Shown one piece after another: positions 50,172 to 61,420 of a DNA stretch of 64,000 nucleotides. This stretch comes from Lithospermum erythrorhizon (Eukaryota > Streptophyta > Magnoliopsida > Boraginales > Boraginaceae), in the NCBI GenBank assembly GCA_019722365.1, contig JADFUC010000057.1:99613-163612 (forward strand), in the 5' to 3' direction. The position numbers and the translations under genes are program-made. Each line of letters starts with the position of its first letter. Positions within the stretch are counted from its first letter, which is position 1. Under the pieces are notes generated by a model. It was not told the origin of the DNA. It did not search any database and worked only from the letters and a program-made list of their open reading frames with translations.

Positions 50172-50590
50172 TAATTGGTATGCTTAATGGGTTTGTGAAT
50201 ACAAAAGTCGGTAGCATCTGTATGGTGGCATGCTAGTGACCGCAGAGTTATGTAGTTTAAGTGGTGGTTGGTAACCTCTTGTGTCTTTGGATTCAAAATA
50301 TTGTCTGATGTTGTCATTTGAATGCGGACATAATAGACTTTGGTACCTTACATATTACTTTACATAATTTGTTGATAACCTACGTTATACTTGATTCAAA
50401 ATAATGCGTGTTGCCGTTTGAATCAGTATAGTAGACTCTTGATCTTATGCGTTTGTAGAGATTTGATACGGGTATTATATTTACAATTCATTTGTAAATA
50501 GGTATGGATTGTTTTGAGCTGCCTTGTTTATTTTAAGTTACATATTTTCTATTATGTTTTCATATTAAGTTTTATTTTTATTCACCGTTC
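50172..50590 (+). promoter_or_regulatory. copia-3 leader, second part, with ~120 bp duplication
   Basis: Starts with the second TAATT and continues the leader broken at 38680. The segment GGTAACCTC...GGATTCAAAATA...GTTTGAAT is present twice (about 50262-50370 and about 50375-50470); other copies (for example 25735) have it once. No gag start was found where expected at about 50590. Confidence 0.65.
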
Positions 50591-51600
50591 ATTGGGCAAA
50601 CTAAATGCATGACTTTATAATGTGAAATAAAAAATAAGTTAAGGAGAAATCCGAATGACTTGTTGAAACGAAGTGTTACAACGCGTGCTTCAACCATTGC
50701 AATGGTTGTATGCTAATAGAGGATAAAACTGTACCACAAACATTAGACTTGGTTCAATCATGTTGTCGTTCAAGTGAACAAAGTCACATGATAACAGATT
50801 GAAGGATAATTAATTTTGATTCAATCCAAAGGTGATGATCTTTATGAAGACCCGATATGTCATATTGTCTCTTAGCCACCAAACAAGCCTTAAATAATAA
50901 ATAGATCTCTTTTATATTTCGATTGAGAAAAACTATTGAATGATCTTGAATATTGTGTATCACATTTTTAGGACATGTGATGGGCCGGTTTCTTACTTTA
51001 TGATGAACATGGTTCATGAATTGTGATAAACAAAAAAGCATGGTATGTAACCAAATAAACAAGAGGTTATCTATTAGGTTCTCCACGTCACTTGTGCAGA
51101 TGAGTGAACATGGAACTATAAGTTGAAGTTAATGATTCACTTAATTATTTAGACTAGTATAGAAAGGATTTTAAGTAACATTTGGGAATAGAAGAGATTT
51201 GATTAAATCTCATATCTTAAATAATTTTATTATCAAAGGCGTAATCTCTTGGCTGGCTATCGATTATTAGAACACTAGTTTTTAATCTACATGATTTAAT
51301 GTGGATATGAGCCAAATATAACAATAGGCTGGAAGGCAGATACAAAGAAAGTTATCAAGCTCTTGTGTAATGATGAAGCATTACATTATAGGCACCGTTC
51401 AAATCCTCCATGAAGGTGGTTGAGATTCTAAACTATTTTCTTTGCACTTGTAAGAGTAGAAAATGAATGTCATGTTTGGCATGCATTTCCATATCGAGGT
51501 GATTACGATTGAGGAAACATTACTATACTCTTCTTTAAAAAGGACACATTGAGCGACAAGCGATTACATAATACTTATTCTCAATTCAACACTACTTGTT
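50591..51600. other. Unclassified, possibly an unrelated LTR
   Basis: About 1 kb in place of the copia-3 gag. It may begin TGTTGAAACGAAGTGTTAC at 50662, and AAAAAGGACACATTGAG near 51536 could follow a TATA-like TTTAAAAAGG. No protein match or repeat partner was found in this window. Confidence 0.3.
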
Positions 51601-53470
51601 TTACGTGCCCGGGTCTTTTAATTGGTCGGGGATCTCAAAAGAGGCTATCGGGAAGCGAGTAACAATGGGTGTTTACGTTTGTAGTAAGCAGATGCATAGA
51701 GGCTGAATGCCGAGCAGGGTTGTGGTTTTGTTATCGATGTAGCCGGGGGAAGCTACGTTGATTGTCCCCGGGCGGGGTAGTGGGGGTGCTAGCGTTGCTC
51801 GATGCGGCCCGGCGAAGGCTATCGAGGAAGTCGTGGAGGGTGGTGGTGGTAGAAGAAGCTTTGGGCGTGGAGTTGGAAATGGTCGGAGTAGTAATGTTCT
51901 TGGACTGGTCGGTGAGTACGAGGAACTGATGGGTGGTCGAATATTCTAATTACCGGCGGGATGCTCGATTCCCACAGGGTGGTAGGGTACTTTAAATTTA
52001 TGTGGGTTGTAGCAGAGTCTTGTTTGATTAAATTTTCATTCTTTCATATCTCTGAAATTTTCCCAGCGTATTCCTATAACTCGAGAAATTCTTGCTATAC
52101 CACTTCTAATTCTAACTCCGGTTGGGAAGTCTGTTAAGATTGATGAGGTACTTAGAAATTGTCCCATAAGTATTGAAAATCAATGTTTGGAGATAGATTT
52201 ACTACCTTTTGAGATGAATGATTTTGATCTTATTCTGGGAATGGATTGGTGGGGGGCATAATGCGGTGATAGGTGTCATCTTAAGAAGATTGGAATATGT
52301 GATGCAGGCAAATCTAAGATCTTGCTACAGGTGATAAGAAAATTCTTTCCTCTTGTCTCGTTTGCCTTGGTTGCCCATAAGATGTTGAGAAGTGGATGTG
52401 TTGGTTATCTTGCCCATTATTCGACGCCCGGTAAGGAGAAGATCAAAGCTGAGAGGTGCATGTTGTGAGATATGTTGATGTGTTTCAGGGGACTTGCGGG
52501 ACTTCCTCACGTGCGAGGGTGGAGTTTCCATAGAATTGCTTCTGGTACTACTCGGATTTCTATGGAACCCAACACCTGATAACTCTGTGAGCTAAAGGTT
52601 GGCTTACTGGTGCGAGGAATTGTTGGATAAAGAAATTCATTCGACCAAGTAGTTCGCCTTAGGGTGCTCGGTGTTATTTGTTAAGAAGAGGGATGGAGGT
52701 TGTGTATCGATTATGGCGGTGAACAAAGTAACAATTAAGAATCGTATGCGTTGCCTAGGATTGATGATACGTTTGATCAATTGAGAAGGATATTAAGGTA
52801 TTTTTAAGATTGACTTGAGGTTGAGCTACCGGCAGTTGAATTAGGAGGATGATGTATCGAAGTCGGCATTTAGAAACGAAGATACGGGCACTCTGAGTTT
52901 TGGTGATGCCGTTTTGGTTGTGAATGCCCTGCAGCGTTGCTGGACCTTATGAATGAGATTTCCTTTCTTACTTGGATAAATTTGTGGTGGTGTTCATTGA
53001 CAACATTTTGATATACTACGGTAGTGAGGAGAGCATGAAGAACACTTGAGAATTATCTTTGGAGACTTTGAGGAAAAAATGGTGTATACTAAATTTTCCA
53101 AGTGTGAGATGCAGTTGGGAAAGAAGATGTAGTTTACGGGTCATCGATTTCGAGGAGGGGTATAAGTGTTGATCCCCAAAAGTTGAGATTGTGATGAATT
53201 GGAGCGACCCGCGAGTGTTACTATTGGAGATTTATCGAGACTTTTCAGTATTAAGCGCCCGCTGACCGGTTGACCCGAAGAAAGGGAGTTCCGTTTGTTT
53301 GGAGTGAGGATTGTGAGCGATGCTTCAATGAAGGTTGAAATAGACATTGACTACCCCGCGCCGGTGTTGACTCTTGCGTCGAGACGGGATGGTATGTGGA
53401 GTGTATAGTGATGCGGGGCAGCGTGGTGTTGAAGTAAATTTCGAGGACAAAATTTTTGTGGGTGGGAGGA
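51601..53470 (+). pseudogene. gypsy-C gag tail, protease and RT
   Basis: A degenerate CCHC knuckle is at about 51668-51712. A Gly/Arg-rich stretch encodes GRGSGGASVARCGP at about 51765. Protease runs about 52080-52260 and ends in DFDLILGMDWW, the usual end of plant gypsy proteases. RT blocks follow: VNKVTIKNRM at about 52715-52750, FKIDLRLSYRQL-like sequence at about 52795-52840, and FVVVFIDNILIYY at 52981-53019, where the second Asp of the FIDD catalytic pair is Asn. At about 53395-53420 the RNase H start (VYSDA) runs straight into the pol-end segment FEDKIF, so the region encoding RNase H and integrase is deleted. Frameshifts elsewhere. Confidence 0.78.
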
Positions 53471-54985
53471 GGCCCCGGAAATAACCCGTTCCATATAAGT
53501 AATTTTTTATGATTTTAGTTTCCGGTTGAGTGTTGGCGGTTAAAGTTAAAATTTGAATCGAATAATGATAATATGGGTTGGACGATAATATATTTTGAGA
53601 ATAGGAATTTAATTTGACTCGTGTTCGAGTAGGTTGTTAAACCGAGAAGAGAAGCGAAGTGTGAACAAACGACACTTAAACTCACTTAAAGTTCCACCTA
53701 CCACCACTAAGTCTCATACTTATCCTCATTTCATCAAAACACAAAAATCTATCATCTTCTTCCCTCCATAGGGCCGAACTTACCCCCTCCCATTTCCCCT
53801 TGGAATTTTTTCATTTTCTTGGCAAATGCGTGAGTCCCCAGCTGTAATCTGTTTAAATCTCGTTCATCAAAGGTATGAGTTTTAATCTTCAAATCTCTCA
53901 TTTAGATTTATAGTTGACTATTTGATGGTTTGACTTTATGTTGACTCTTAGATTTTGACTTTATTATTTGATAGAAATATCTAGAGTAGTTTATAGGATT
54001 TAAGGTGACTTTAAGTGATTATTGGGGTTAGAAGTGGTGTATGTTGAGTTTGACTTTGTTGACTTTTCTTAAGTACCTTTAAACAGCATTAGGAGATTAG
54101 GGGCTTTAATATAGTTATTTTGGGAATAAATTATTGGTTTTGGATATGGATAGGTAGAGATTGGGTTGAGAAAGTTTGGGGGAAAGTTCGTATAGTTAGT
54201 GTTTGAATTGGAGTCGTGTTTAATGGTTGAGTAGTTGGCAATTGATTGTTGGATTGGTTAGAATGAGATCAAATGTTATTGTTGGGGTAATAAGGTGATG
54301 ATGACCGAATATTGGGATTTTATGAAGTTGTATTAGAGAATGTAGTTATGTTGGAATTTTAGAAGTGTATACTAATCTTGGGGATAGGATTGCTAAGAGT
54401 TGTCAATTTGGGTGTGAGGCGTGGTATAACACTCGGGGTTGTATAGATGTTAGAGAGGTTATTCTGAATGTGTTATAATGTATAATTTCTTTTGAATAGG
54501 GATTGAGCTTGGGACCTAACACGAGGACTACCTAGAGTTATCATTCTTGCTTTTTTGGGCTCGGCGTACAAAATCTCACGATGGACCACCCGTATATTAT
54601 GTTATATATTTTGCATGTGTTGTCATGGGACTATTTTGACATGTGTATTATGTGATTATGATTCATATTATGAAATAATTGAGATTATGATTGATATTAT
54701 GTGATATTTGTGTTTCACGATTCATATCATGAGATAATTGGGATTATGATTGTGAATATGATTCATGTTATGAATTGTGGTTATACGCGTGTGTTGTGTG
54801 TACTTGTGTTGCGTATGGTTGTGTCTTTGTGTGTGTAATACGTGTGCAAGTATATTTTTGATTGCTTTTTTTGTTATTTGCGGGCGGTGGTGACCCAGGC
54901 CGGGAGGTTTGGTGTGAGTATGCATATTGTGTGTGGGTAGCCAGGTGGATTCGGGAGGTTTGGTGTGATATATGCGGTGTGTGGG
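53471..54985 (+). repeat. gypsy-C 3' LTR
   Basis: Starts just after the purine-rich GGGTGGGAGGAGG (PPT). The first part (ATATAAGTAATTTTTTATGA, GGTTTGACTTTATGTTGAC) recurs inverted at 59550-60165. The right end is set where copia-3 integrase homology resumes; GTGTTGTGTGTACTTGTG runs lie near 54790. Confidence 0.65.
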
Positions 54986-57430
54986 CCTTTTTTTAGTGGG
55001 ATCACTTGAAGGTTTCGTTATGAATCATGCGATAAATTCATGAATCTTTGCCTTGCAGGAGCAAGAGAGGCTAAGCACCACTTCCTTTGGATTCAATGAA
55101 GAAGAGCGAAGTGATTTGTGGGGATCATCTGTGATGATGTATGTGGGACAATGAATACATCTTGCAGAGGAGGTTATAACTACTTAAATTACGACTAACA
55201 GGTAATTCACGATGAATGCGGTTTTTGTGTATGCGATGAGACACAAGCAGTCTTTAAGAAATTCAAGGAGTTCCAAAATGATGCAAAACCAATTGAACAA
55301 GACAATAAAGATTCTCGATTAGATAGGGTGGAGAATATTGAGTCCGCGAGTTCAATACTCGTCTTAGAGAGTGTGGTATTATTTCTGTAACTTACTCCAG
55401 CAGAGCAGCCACAACATATTGGCGTGCGAGAGAATCGAACCCTTCTTATTATGGTTCGGTGCATGATAACTTATACGATCTACCGGTTAATTTACGGGGT
55501 TATGCACTTCCTAAGCGTGTGCTTTTACCTTAAGCAGATGTCGACAAAGTCGGCGAGAAAACTCCCATGAAGGCGTGGTTTGGAAGATTCCCAAGTTGGG
55601 TTTTCTCGAGGATTTGGGGCGTGAAGCTTATGTTAGAGATTAACAAAGGACAAGCTTGTGCCCCAAATGTCCGATAGACTTTATTTCATAGGACCAGCCG
55701 CAAAGGAAGCAGTTGGTTACTACTTACACCTAAAGCATGAAAATCTTCATTGCTAAGGCAGGTAATTTTCTTGAAAAGGAATATATGTCGAAGGACTAGA
55801 AGTAATGGTGTTCATCTTGATGAAGCTCAAGTTGATGAATTCAATGTCGATGCGTCTGGCCAGAAGCGTCGACACCATAAGTGGCACCTTCTTTCATAGA
55901 AGATCCAGTTCTTGATCCACAGGAAGTTGTGGAAGAACCAACCCTTAGGAGATCCAACATGGATGGATCACGAACAGCCTTGGTATGAACTGACTTTCAT
56001 CATTGAAAGTGAGCCCCGCAATATAAAAGCGATAAATAGCAGAGATCTTTGACAAATGGCAAATAGCCATGCAATCTAGATGGATTCTATGTACCCGGAA
56101 GCGAGTGTGGTCCTTGTTGGATTTACCAAATGGGGTTCAGCCCTATCGAGATAATGGTTGCCAGAAGAAACATAATAAGATAGGCGTCGTGTTTTCAAAA
56201 GCTAGAGTTGTAGCGAAAGGTTCAAATAAGTCACGGCGTGGACTATGTGGCTTTACTCGCCGATTGGCTATCTTAAATCCGTCCGGATAATCTTAGTCAT
56301 TCTTTGCGTTCATGACTATGAAATATGGCAAATGGATGTAAAGCTGCTTTCTGAAGCAAAAATTTAGGGAGGATGTGTATATGGTACAACCTCCGGGCTT
56401 TTCATGTCTAAAGGACCTAAGAAGGTATGCAAGTTGCAAAGAGTCCATTTATGGTCTAAGCGAGCATCCAGCGGTGGAATATACGTTTAGTAGATAATTA
56501 AAAGATTTTGGTTTCATCAGAGCAGAAGAAAGAATCTTGTGTATATACAAGAAGGTAAGTGGGAGTTATGTATCATTCATAGTCCTGTATGTCGATGACA
56601 TACTTATCATTGGAAACTTGACATTAGGGATTCTTGAACTTCAGTCAAGGATTGGCTATGTAAATGTTTCTCAATGAAGGACTTAGGCAAAGCACAATAT
56701 ATACTTGGAATAAAGATCCATCGAGATCGGGCCAGAAGGCTAATTGGACTTTGTCAGGATACCTATGTGAATAAGGTACTGCAAAGGTTCAACATGAGTA
56801 ATTTCAGAAGCAATCTCTCGTAGACACGGAGTTTAACTTAGCAGTACAGGTGTCGTACTACTAGTGTTGAGATGAATAAAATAAGAGATGTACCTTGCAG
56901 CACGGCTATGGTCCATCATGTATGACATGTTATGCACCGAACGTGTGTCTTATGCCTTGAGTATAACCGGTAGATACCAAGCTAATCGGGTGATGAGTTA
57001 GTAGTCCTACGGGTATGTATTTTGTTTCAACCGGTGGGCTTGATATCTTTGAGGAGTTCCAAGCAGTGCGTGCCGATTCGACCACGAATGCAGTACATCG
57101 CAACATCTGAAGCCGCTAAAGAAGAATGTTGGATTAAGTCGTGGGTGAGCTTGGTGTAGTACCTAGCATTAAGGGACCGGTTGGAGTTATTTGATCTGTG
57201 GCCAATCTTTGAGCGTGCTTCAAGCTAAGGAACCACGAGCCGTCACGAAATCAAGCACGTGCCGAGAAAGTATCACCTAATTAGAAATATTCTTAATAGA
57301 GGTGATATTAAAGTATGTAAAATAACAACGAGAGGATGTCGGCCTTGGAGCCCTTTACCAAACCACTAGAATGAGGCAAAGCATGATGAGCATCTGCGGC
57401 CATTTGGGTCTTAGGCAGATGTCGCGGTGG
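54986..57430 (+). pseudogene. copia-3 integrase, RT and RNase H
   Basis: Plus strand: integrase from about 54990, with KKFKEFQNDAK-like sequence at about 55255-55290 and the core to about 55545; its C-terminal part (NFLEKEYMSKD) at about 55760-55800; RT with VYMVQPPGF at about 56373-56400 and an intact FIVLYVDDILIIGN at about 56577-56620; KDLGKAQYILGIKIHRD at about 56680-56730; RNase H with MQYIATSEAAKEECWIK at about 57085-57138 and HEIKHVPRKYHLIRNIL at about 57244-57295. This is copia order. The YVDD box is the best preserved in the window, but stops and shifts remain. Gag and protease of this element were not found. Confidence 0.85.
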
Positions 57431-57740
57431 TGGGTTAAGTGGGAGTCGGTATGTATCTATTATGTTATGTGAATAAATATTTGAATATTATTGCTTCTTA
57501 TATTCTAGTATATTTGTTTACTTAGATCTATATGTTGAAATTACATATACCATGTATATGATAGTTAAAATCACAGGTTAGTCATGTTTTCTAGAGAGGC
57601 AACATGGTGTTGATTACATTTTAAGCCTATAGGGCATGGGCCAACCTGGGAGATTCTTTTTCATCGTGCTCCCAGCCATAGCTATAACAGAACTTCAGCA
57701 TATGTCAGCAATGTTTATTCACGTAACATAATAGATACAT
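57431..57740 (+). other. copia-3 3' noncoding region
   Basis: Matches the inverted copia-1 3' region (GTTTTCTAGAGAGGCAAC, GTTGAAATTACATAT...CATGTATAT, GCATATGTCAG). A 3' LTR was not recognised downstream. Confidence 0.6.
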
Positions 57741-59549
57741 GTGACTCAACAACTGTACATTGCCTCTGTCTAAAACTGCATACTCATGCTGCCTGACGCA
57801 AGTGATTTGACAAGAGGTAGGCAATCCTCTGTTTGCTACTGTGTCACCTCTGTCAAATATTCCCAATTAGTGAATGCGATTTGGCCGATGTGCTGTGTTC
57901 AGCAGTAACCCGGTGCAACGATCACTGGGTGCCCGCAAGCGACAAACAATCAACGTTTTAGCGACTTTCGAAAATTACGTGGTCGGCTCGTGACAGCAGG
58001 CTCACAGATGCTTGCTCGCATGGCTGGCTCCCCGGATCTGGATGTGCGGTTATACTCGGTGCTGGGCTGTCGGTACGATCTCGACACATGTCAGTCCTAT
58101 AGCGGCGTGTTAAATACCGGCGTAGTAGTATGACGTACTGCTCGTGGATGCAGTACTCATCGCGATGCCTTATTCCTTATGAATATCATGTTTCTTTATC
58201 TCGATGATCTTATTGAAACCGTGCTGCTAAGTCTCGTTGGCTGACCCCGCCAGTTCTGTTTCCAATGTTAAATAGGCATCAGAGCCTGGTGTCGACACTG
58301 CTTTGTATACACAGACTAACTGGATAACCAAAATGTAATTGGAGCAAATCTGCCCGGCTGCCGGATCTGGGCGTAAATGCGGCTAAGCTGCTTAGATCTT
58401 TCGTATGTGGAGATTACCTACGCATCCTCTAGCTGCTTCGGCATTGCGTAATGGAGGATGGTGTGCGTAGCCTTGTGGTCGCCAGTGCCGCCCGTGTGCT
58501 TTAACTTTGTATCGTGAACATCTTTGTGTTTCTTCTTAACATTCGGCGAACTGGCATCAACGCGCGCCTGCGTCCATCTTAGGCTACATGGCTGCCGACT
58601 GTGCTGCAACTGCGCCTTTCAATGATGGCGGCGCTGGTAACGGCGATGTTGAATACGCGGTTGCGGCTCGTGGTCAAGCGAGATATGGCAGGTATAGCCG
58701 CGGTGTCGATGCTTTCTGCGACCGGAATGCATCGACATTGAAACAAATCGGCGAGCTTCGTCGGGTAGTACTGCAATGCTGCGGTTGCGTACCGTGCTGT
58801 AATAGCGTTCCGCCTGCTGTAATGGCGACGCTCCGGCTATCGCTGTTATCTCTTAACGCTTGTGACAGCTGAAAACAACTAGTCTTCAGCTCTCGCGGCA
58901 TGCGCAACCAGCTTATCTGTTCATATCAGAAAGGGCCATTCTCCTTTAACGTTCTGTGATGATATTCGTGATCCTCGGCAGGACGTCTTGTTCATGATTT
59001 TGTGCTTTCGTTGAGAACTCGCAGGCTGTAAAGAACGTTTGTGTTCATCGAGGCTAAACCGTAATCATCTAGAATATTGTCCCATCATCGTGTATGATCA
59101 CGGCATGCTGCTCAGTCAGTGGTAGCACAGTCATTTTGCCGAAAGATTCACTGTTGAGCTACCATGTCAGCATGACCTCTGACTCTGCAAACAGAATGCA
59201 GCCTCATAGCTAGCAATCACGCATGAAATCATATACAGCTGTCTACCTGGCTTGCCGTCTGGCTGCTGGCATGATCGCCATTACAATCGCTGTCGACCGT
59301 GATGTGGTCGTGAAACACAAATATCACGTGATCAATCATAATCCAGTGCGATCACGCGTATAGTCGTATTTGCCATGCAAGCCTCAACGCCAGCCTGGGG
59401 ATATCGTGAACTGTGCGCCTCGAGCCCAATAGCTGGTAATCACAAGATGGCTCATTCAAAGAAGTCGCTGATATAACATTCGTGGCGCAACAGCTGCTCC
59501 CGGTCGTGCCGCGGTCAATCGACGGCAGCTCTATCCCAGACAATGCTCA
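57741..59549. other. Unclassified, compositionally odd block
   Basis: Enriched in GCTG/CAGC-type words and higher in GC than its surroundings. It should contain the copia-3 3' LTR and the outer part of the gypsy-C' LTR by position, but I could not align either with confidence. Open frames such as 58588-58872 match nothing I recognise. Confidence 0.3.
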
Positions 59550-60165
59550 CTCTAAAACCAGCGCATTCAGTAGCAACAAATGTGCATTTTGTCTCATTCA
59601 ACAGTCAACCGTGCTGCGACGCCAATCAGCTAAGCTGCGGCAGCCGACCCGATCTACGCATCCATAACCAATATTGTTAAATGTATGATAAAGTGTCTCT
59701 GGTAAGGTGAACTGAAAATCGGCAAGGGTCAAAACCTCGACATACCTTCGGCAATCGCAGGGTCACCTTATCAGCAGATGACCTACTGTCAATGTGGAAA
59801 TCTGGAAGTCCAACATAAAGTCAAACCTCGAAATCGGCAAAACAGAGGAGATTGAAGACTTCAAACCTGCCTGAGCGACCTCCCGCAGCCAGAAAATGAA
59901 AATTCAAGGAAATGAGGAGGCCTATGGAGGAGGTGATGGTACGTGTTTTGAAGTATGACGAGTGATGGAGTGGGCTGAAGATGAATTTAGTGGATTTGTT
60001 CGCAATTTAAACACTGGCCGTTTAACAACTGGTCGAACGGTAAGTATTCTCAATAGATCGACCCATATTATCATATTCAAATTACAACTGCGCCAACCGG
60101 TAACTTAAAATCATAAAAAAATTACTTATACGGAGGCGGTATTCTCCCGTATTTTCGTCTCGACA
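59550..60165 (-). repeat. gypsy-C' 3' LTR (recognisable part)
   Basis: Inverse of about 53490-54200 of gypsy-C. Shared words include ACCAATA near 59665, AAAATGAAAATTCAAGG at 59895 and TCATAAAAAAATTACTTATA at 60111. The left end is undefined. Confidence 0.6.
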
Positions 60166-61420
60166 CTCGACACCGGCGAATCGCGTCAGCACGCCAGCCA
60201 TCTTCGACGCGAAAAATGCGATGACCTCGTGACGTCAGTTCAAACGTGGGAACGCACTACCGGCATGGTGTTGCAATGTTGAAAAGTCTGAAATCTTCAA
60301 TAGTAACGCTGGGTCCCGTAATCTGGCGGTGCCTGCCCTGCTGCGAAGGCTCGGTGACCGAGCTACTGCTCCCGACGAGGCCACACTTTGAAGCATTGCG
60401 TATTCGACCCCATCGTAATCTCAGGAACCTTCATCATGCAGTATCAATGGTTCACCGCCACAAAATTTAATCAATGGCAACCGGTATGGAATCCGCCGCT
60501 GGAGGCGTCGACACGTCATAAAGTATCTTTGTTCAAATGCGACCGAGCATCAGTCAATCTTAAAAATACGGAACTCAATCCGAAGCAGTCATCTGGGCTT
60601 TTTAACGTCGTTAGCAATGATACTTTTGACCGGCTGCCTATAATCTGCGGCCTAAAATCCTGCTTGCGGCCAGGTAATCTGCTGTGTTCTGCGGTGGCGT
60701 TTTCAACTCGGCAGGTTCCATACGACAATACAGTATGGGCGAGATCTCGGCAAACACATCAACATAATCTCTCACAACATGCACCTCTCTCGGTTTGATC
60801 TTGCTGTGCCCGTAGCAACACGTCGACTGCGACATGCTATGGGCAACAAAAGCAATGAAAGGAAAGAGGTACCATCACCTGAAGAAAGATCTTAGATTTA
60901 CGGGACTACACTATTCAATCTTCTTAAGATGACAATCTATCACCCATGATGTCTCCCAACCAATCGTTAAATAAAGATCAAAATCATTCATCTAAAAAGT
61001 TGATAGATACATCTCCAAACATTGATTTAAATACTTATGGATTAATTTCATTACCTCGTCAATCTTATGATTTCCTGACGGAGTTAGGAGTAGAAGTGGT
61101 ATAGCAAGAACTCGGTCTGTTGAGGCGACTGAAAAGAATGTGCTCGAATCAAGCAGGCTGGTGGTGAAATCTGGCATCTTGCAGTGGTCTGTATAATCCC
61201 GGCAACGTGCCTGCAGCCTCGCTCCGCGGCTGCTTTCGCTTTGCTCGGCTGCTGTACGCCTCGGGGACTATCAACATTGCTGGCGACGTCTTTCTTCTAT
61301 GCAAACCTCGAGCTGGACTACCGACGGCGCCCGTTGTTCCTGCGCTCTTTGAACTGGAGCAGTGTTGAGTGAGCAAGTATTGTGGCAATGGACTGATGTG
61401 TCGCTGGTATAGCCGCTCAC
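59550..61420 (-). mobile_element. gypsy-C': second copy of the deleted gypsy family
   Basis: Minus strand: a gag tail (about 61200-61420) sharing GTTGATAGTCCCCG with gypsy-C; protease at about 60990-61110 with RVLAIPLLLLTPSG and KIDEV, then the DFDLYL-type end at about 60970-60990; the linker VVRDYVDVFAEISP at about 60740-60785; a short RT remnant (about 60250-60640); then LTR from about 60165 leftward (TAAGTAATTTTTTTATGA, GGTTTGACTTTATGTTGGAC). Between the RT remnant and the LTR there is no room for integrase. It faces gypsy-C, LTR to LTR. Confidence 0.65.

Larger units (their letters stand above)
51601..54985 (+). mobile_element. gypsy-C: internally deleted Ty3/gypsy element
   Basis: Plus strand: a gag tail with zinc-knuckle remnant, protease, RT, then directly the pol-end segment and a 3' LTR. 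RNase H beyond its first residues and all of integrase are missing. No 5' LTR was found. It sits between the copia-3 leader/unclassified block and the copia-3 integrase. A related copy, gypsy-C', has the same shortened layout. Confidence 0.75.

Noticed and set aside
51758..51949. Separate Gly/Arg-rich small protein
   Set aside because: It is the gag tail of gypsy-C, next to the zinc knuckle and ahead of the protease.
60388..60798. 136-codon plus-strand open frame
   Set aside because: Antisense to the gypsy-C' linker and RT remnant on the minus strand.
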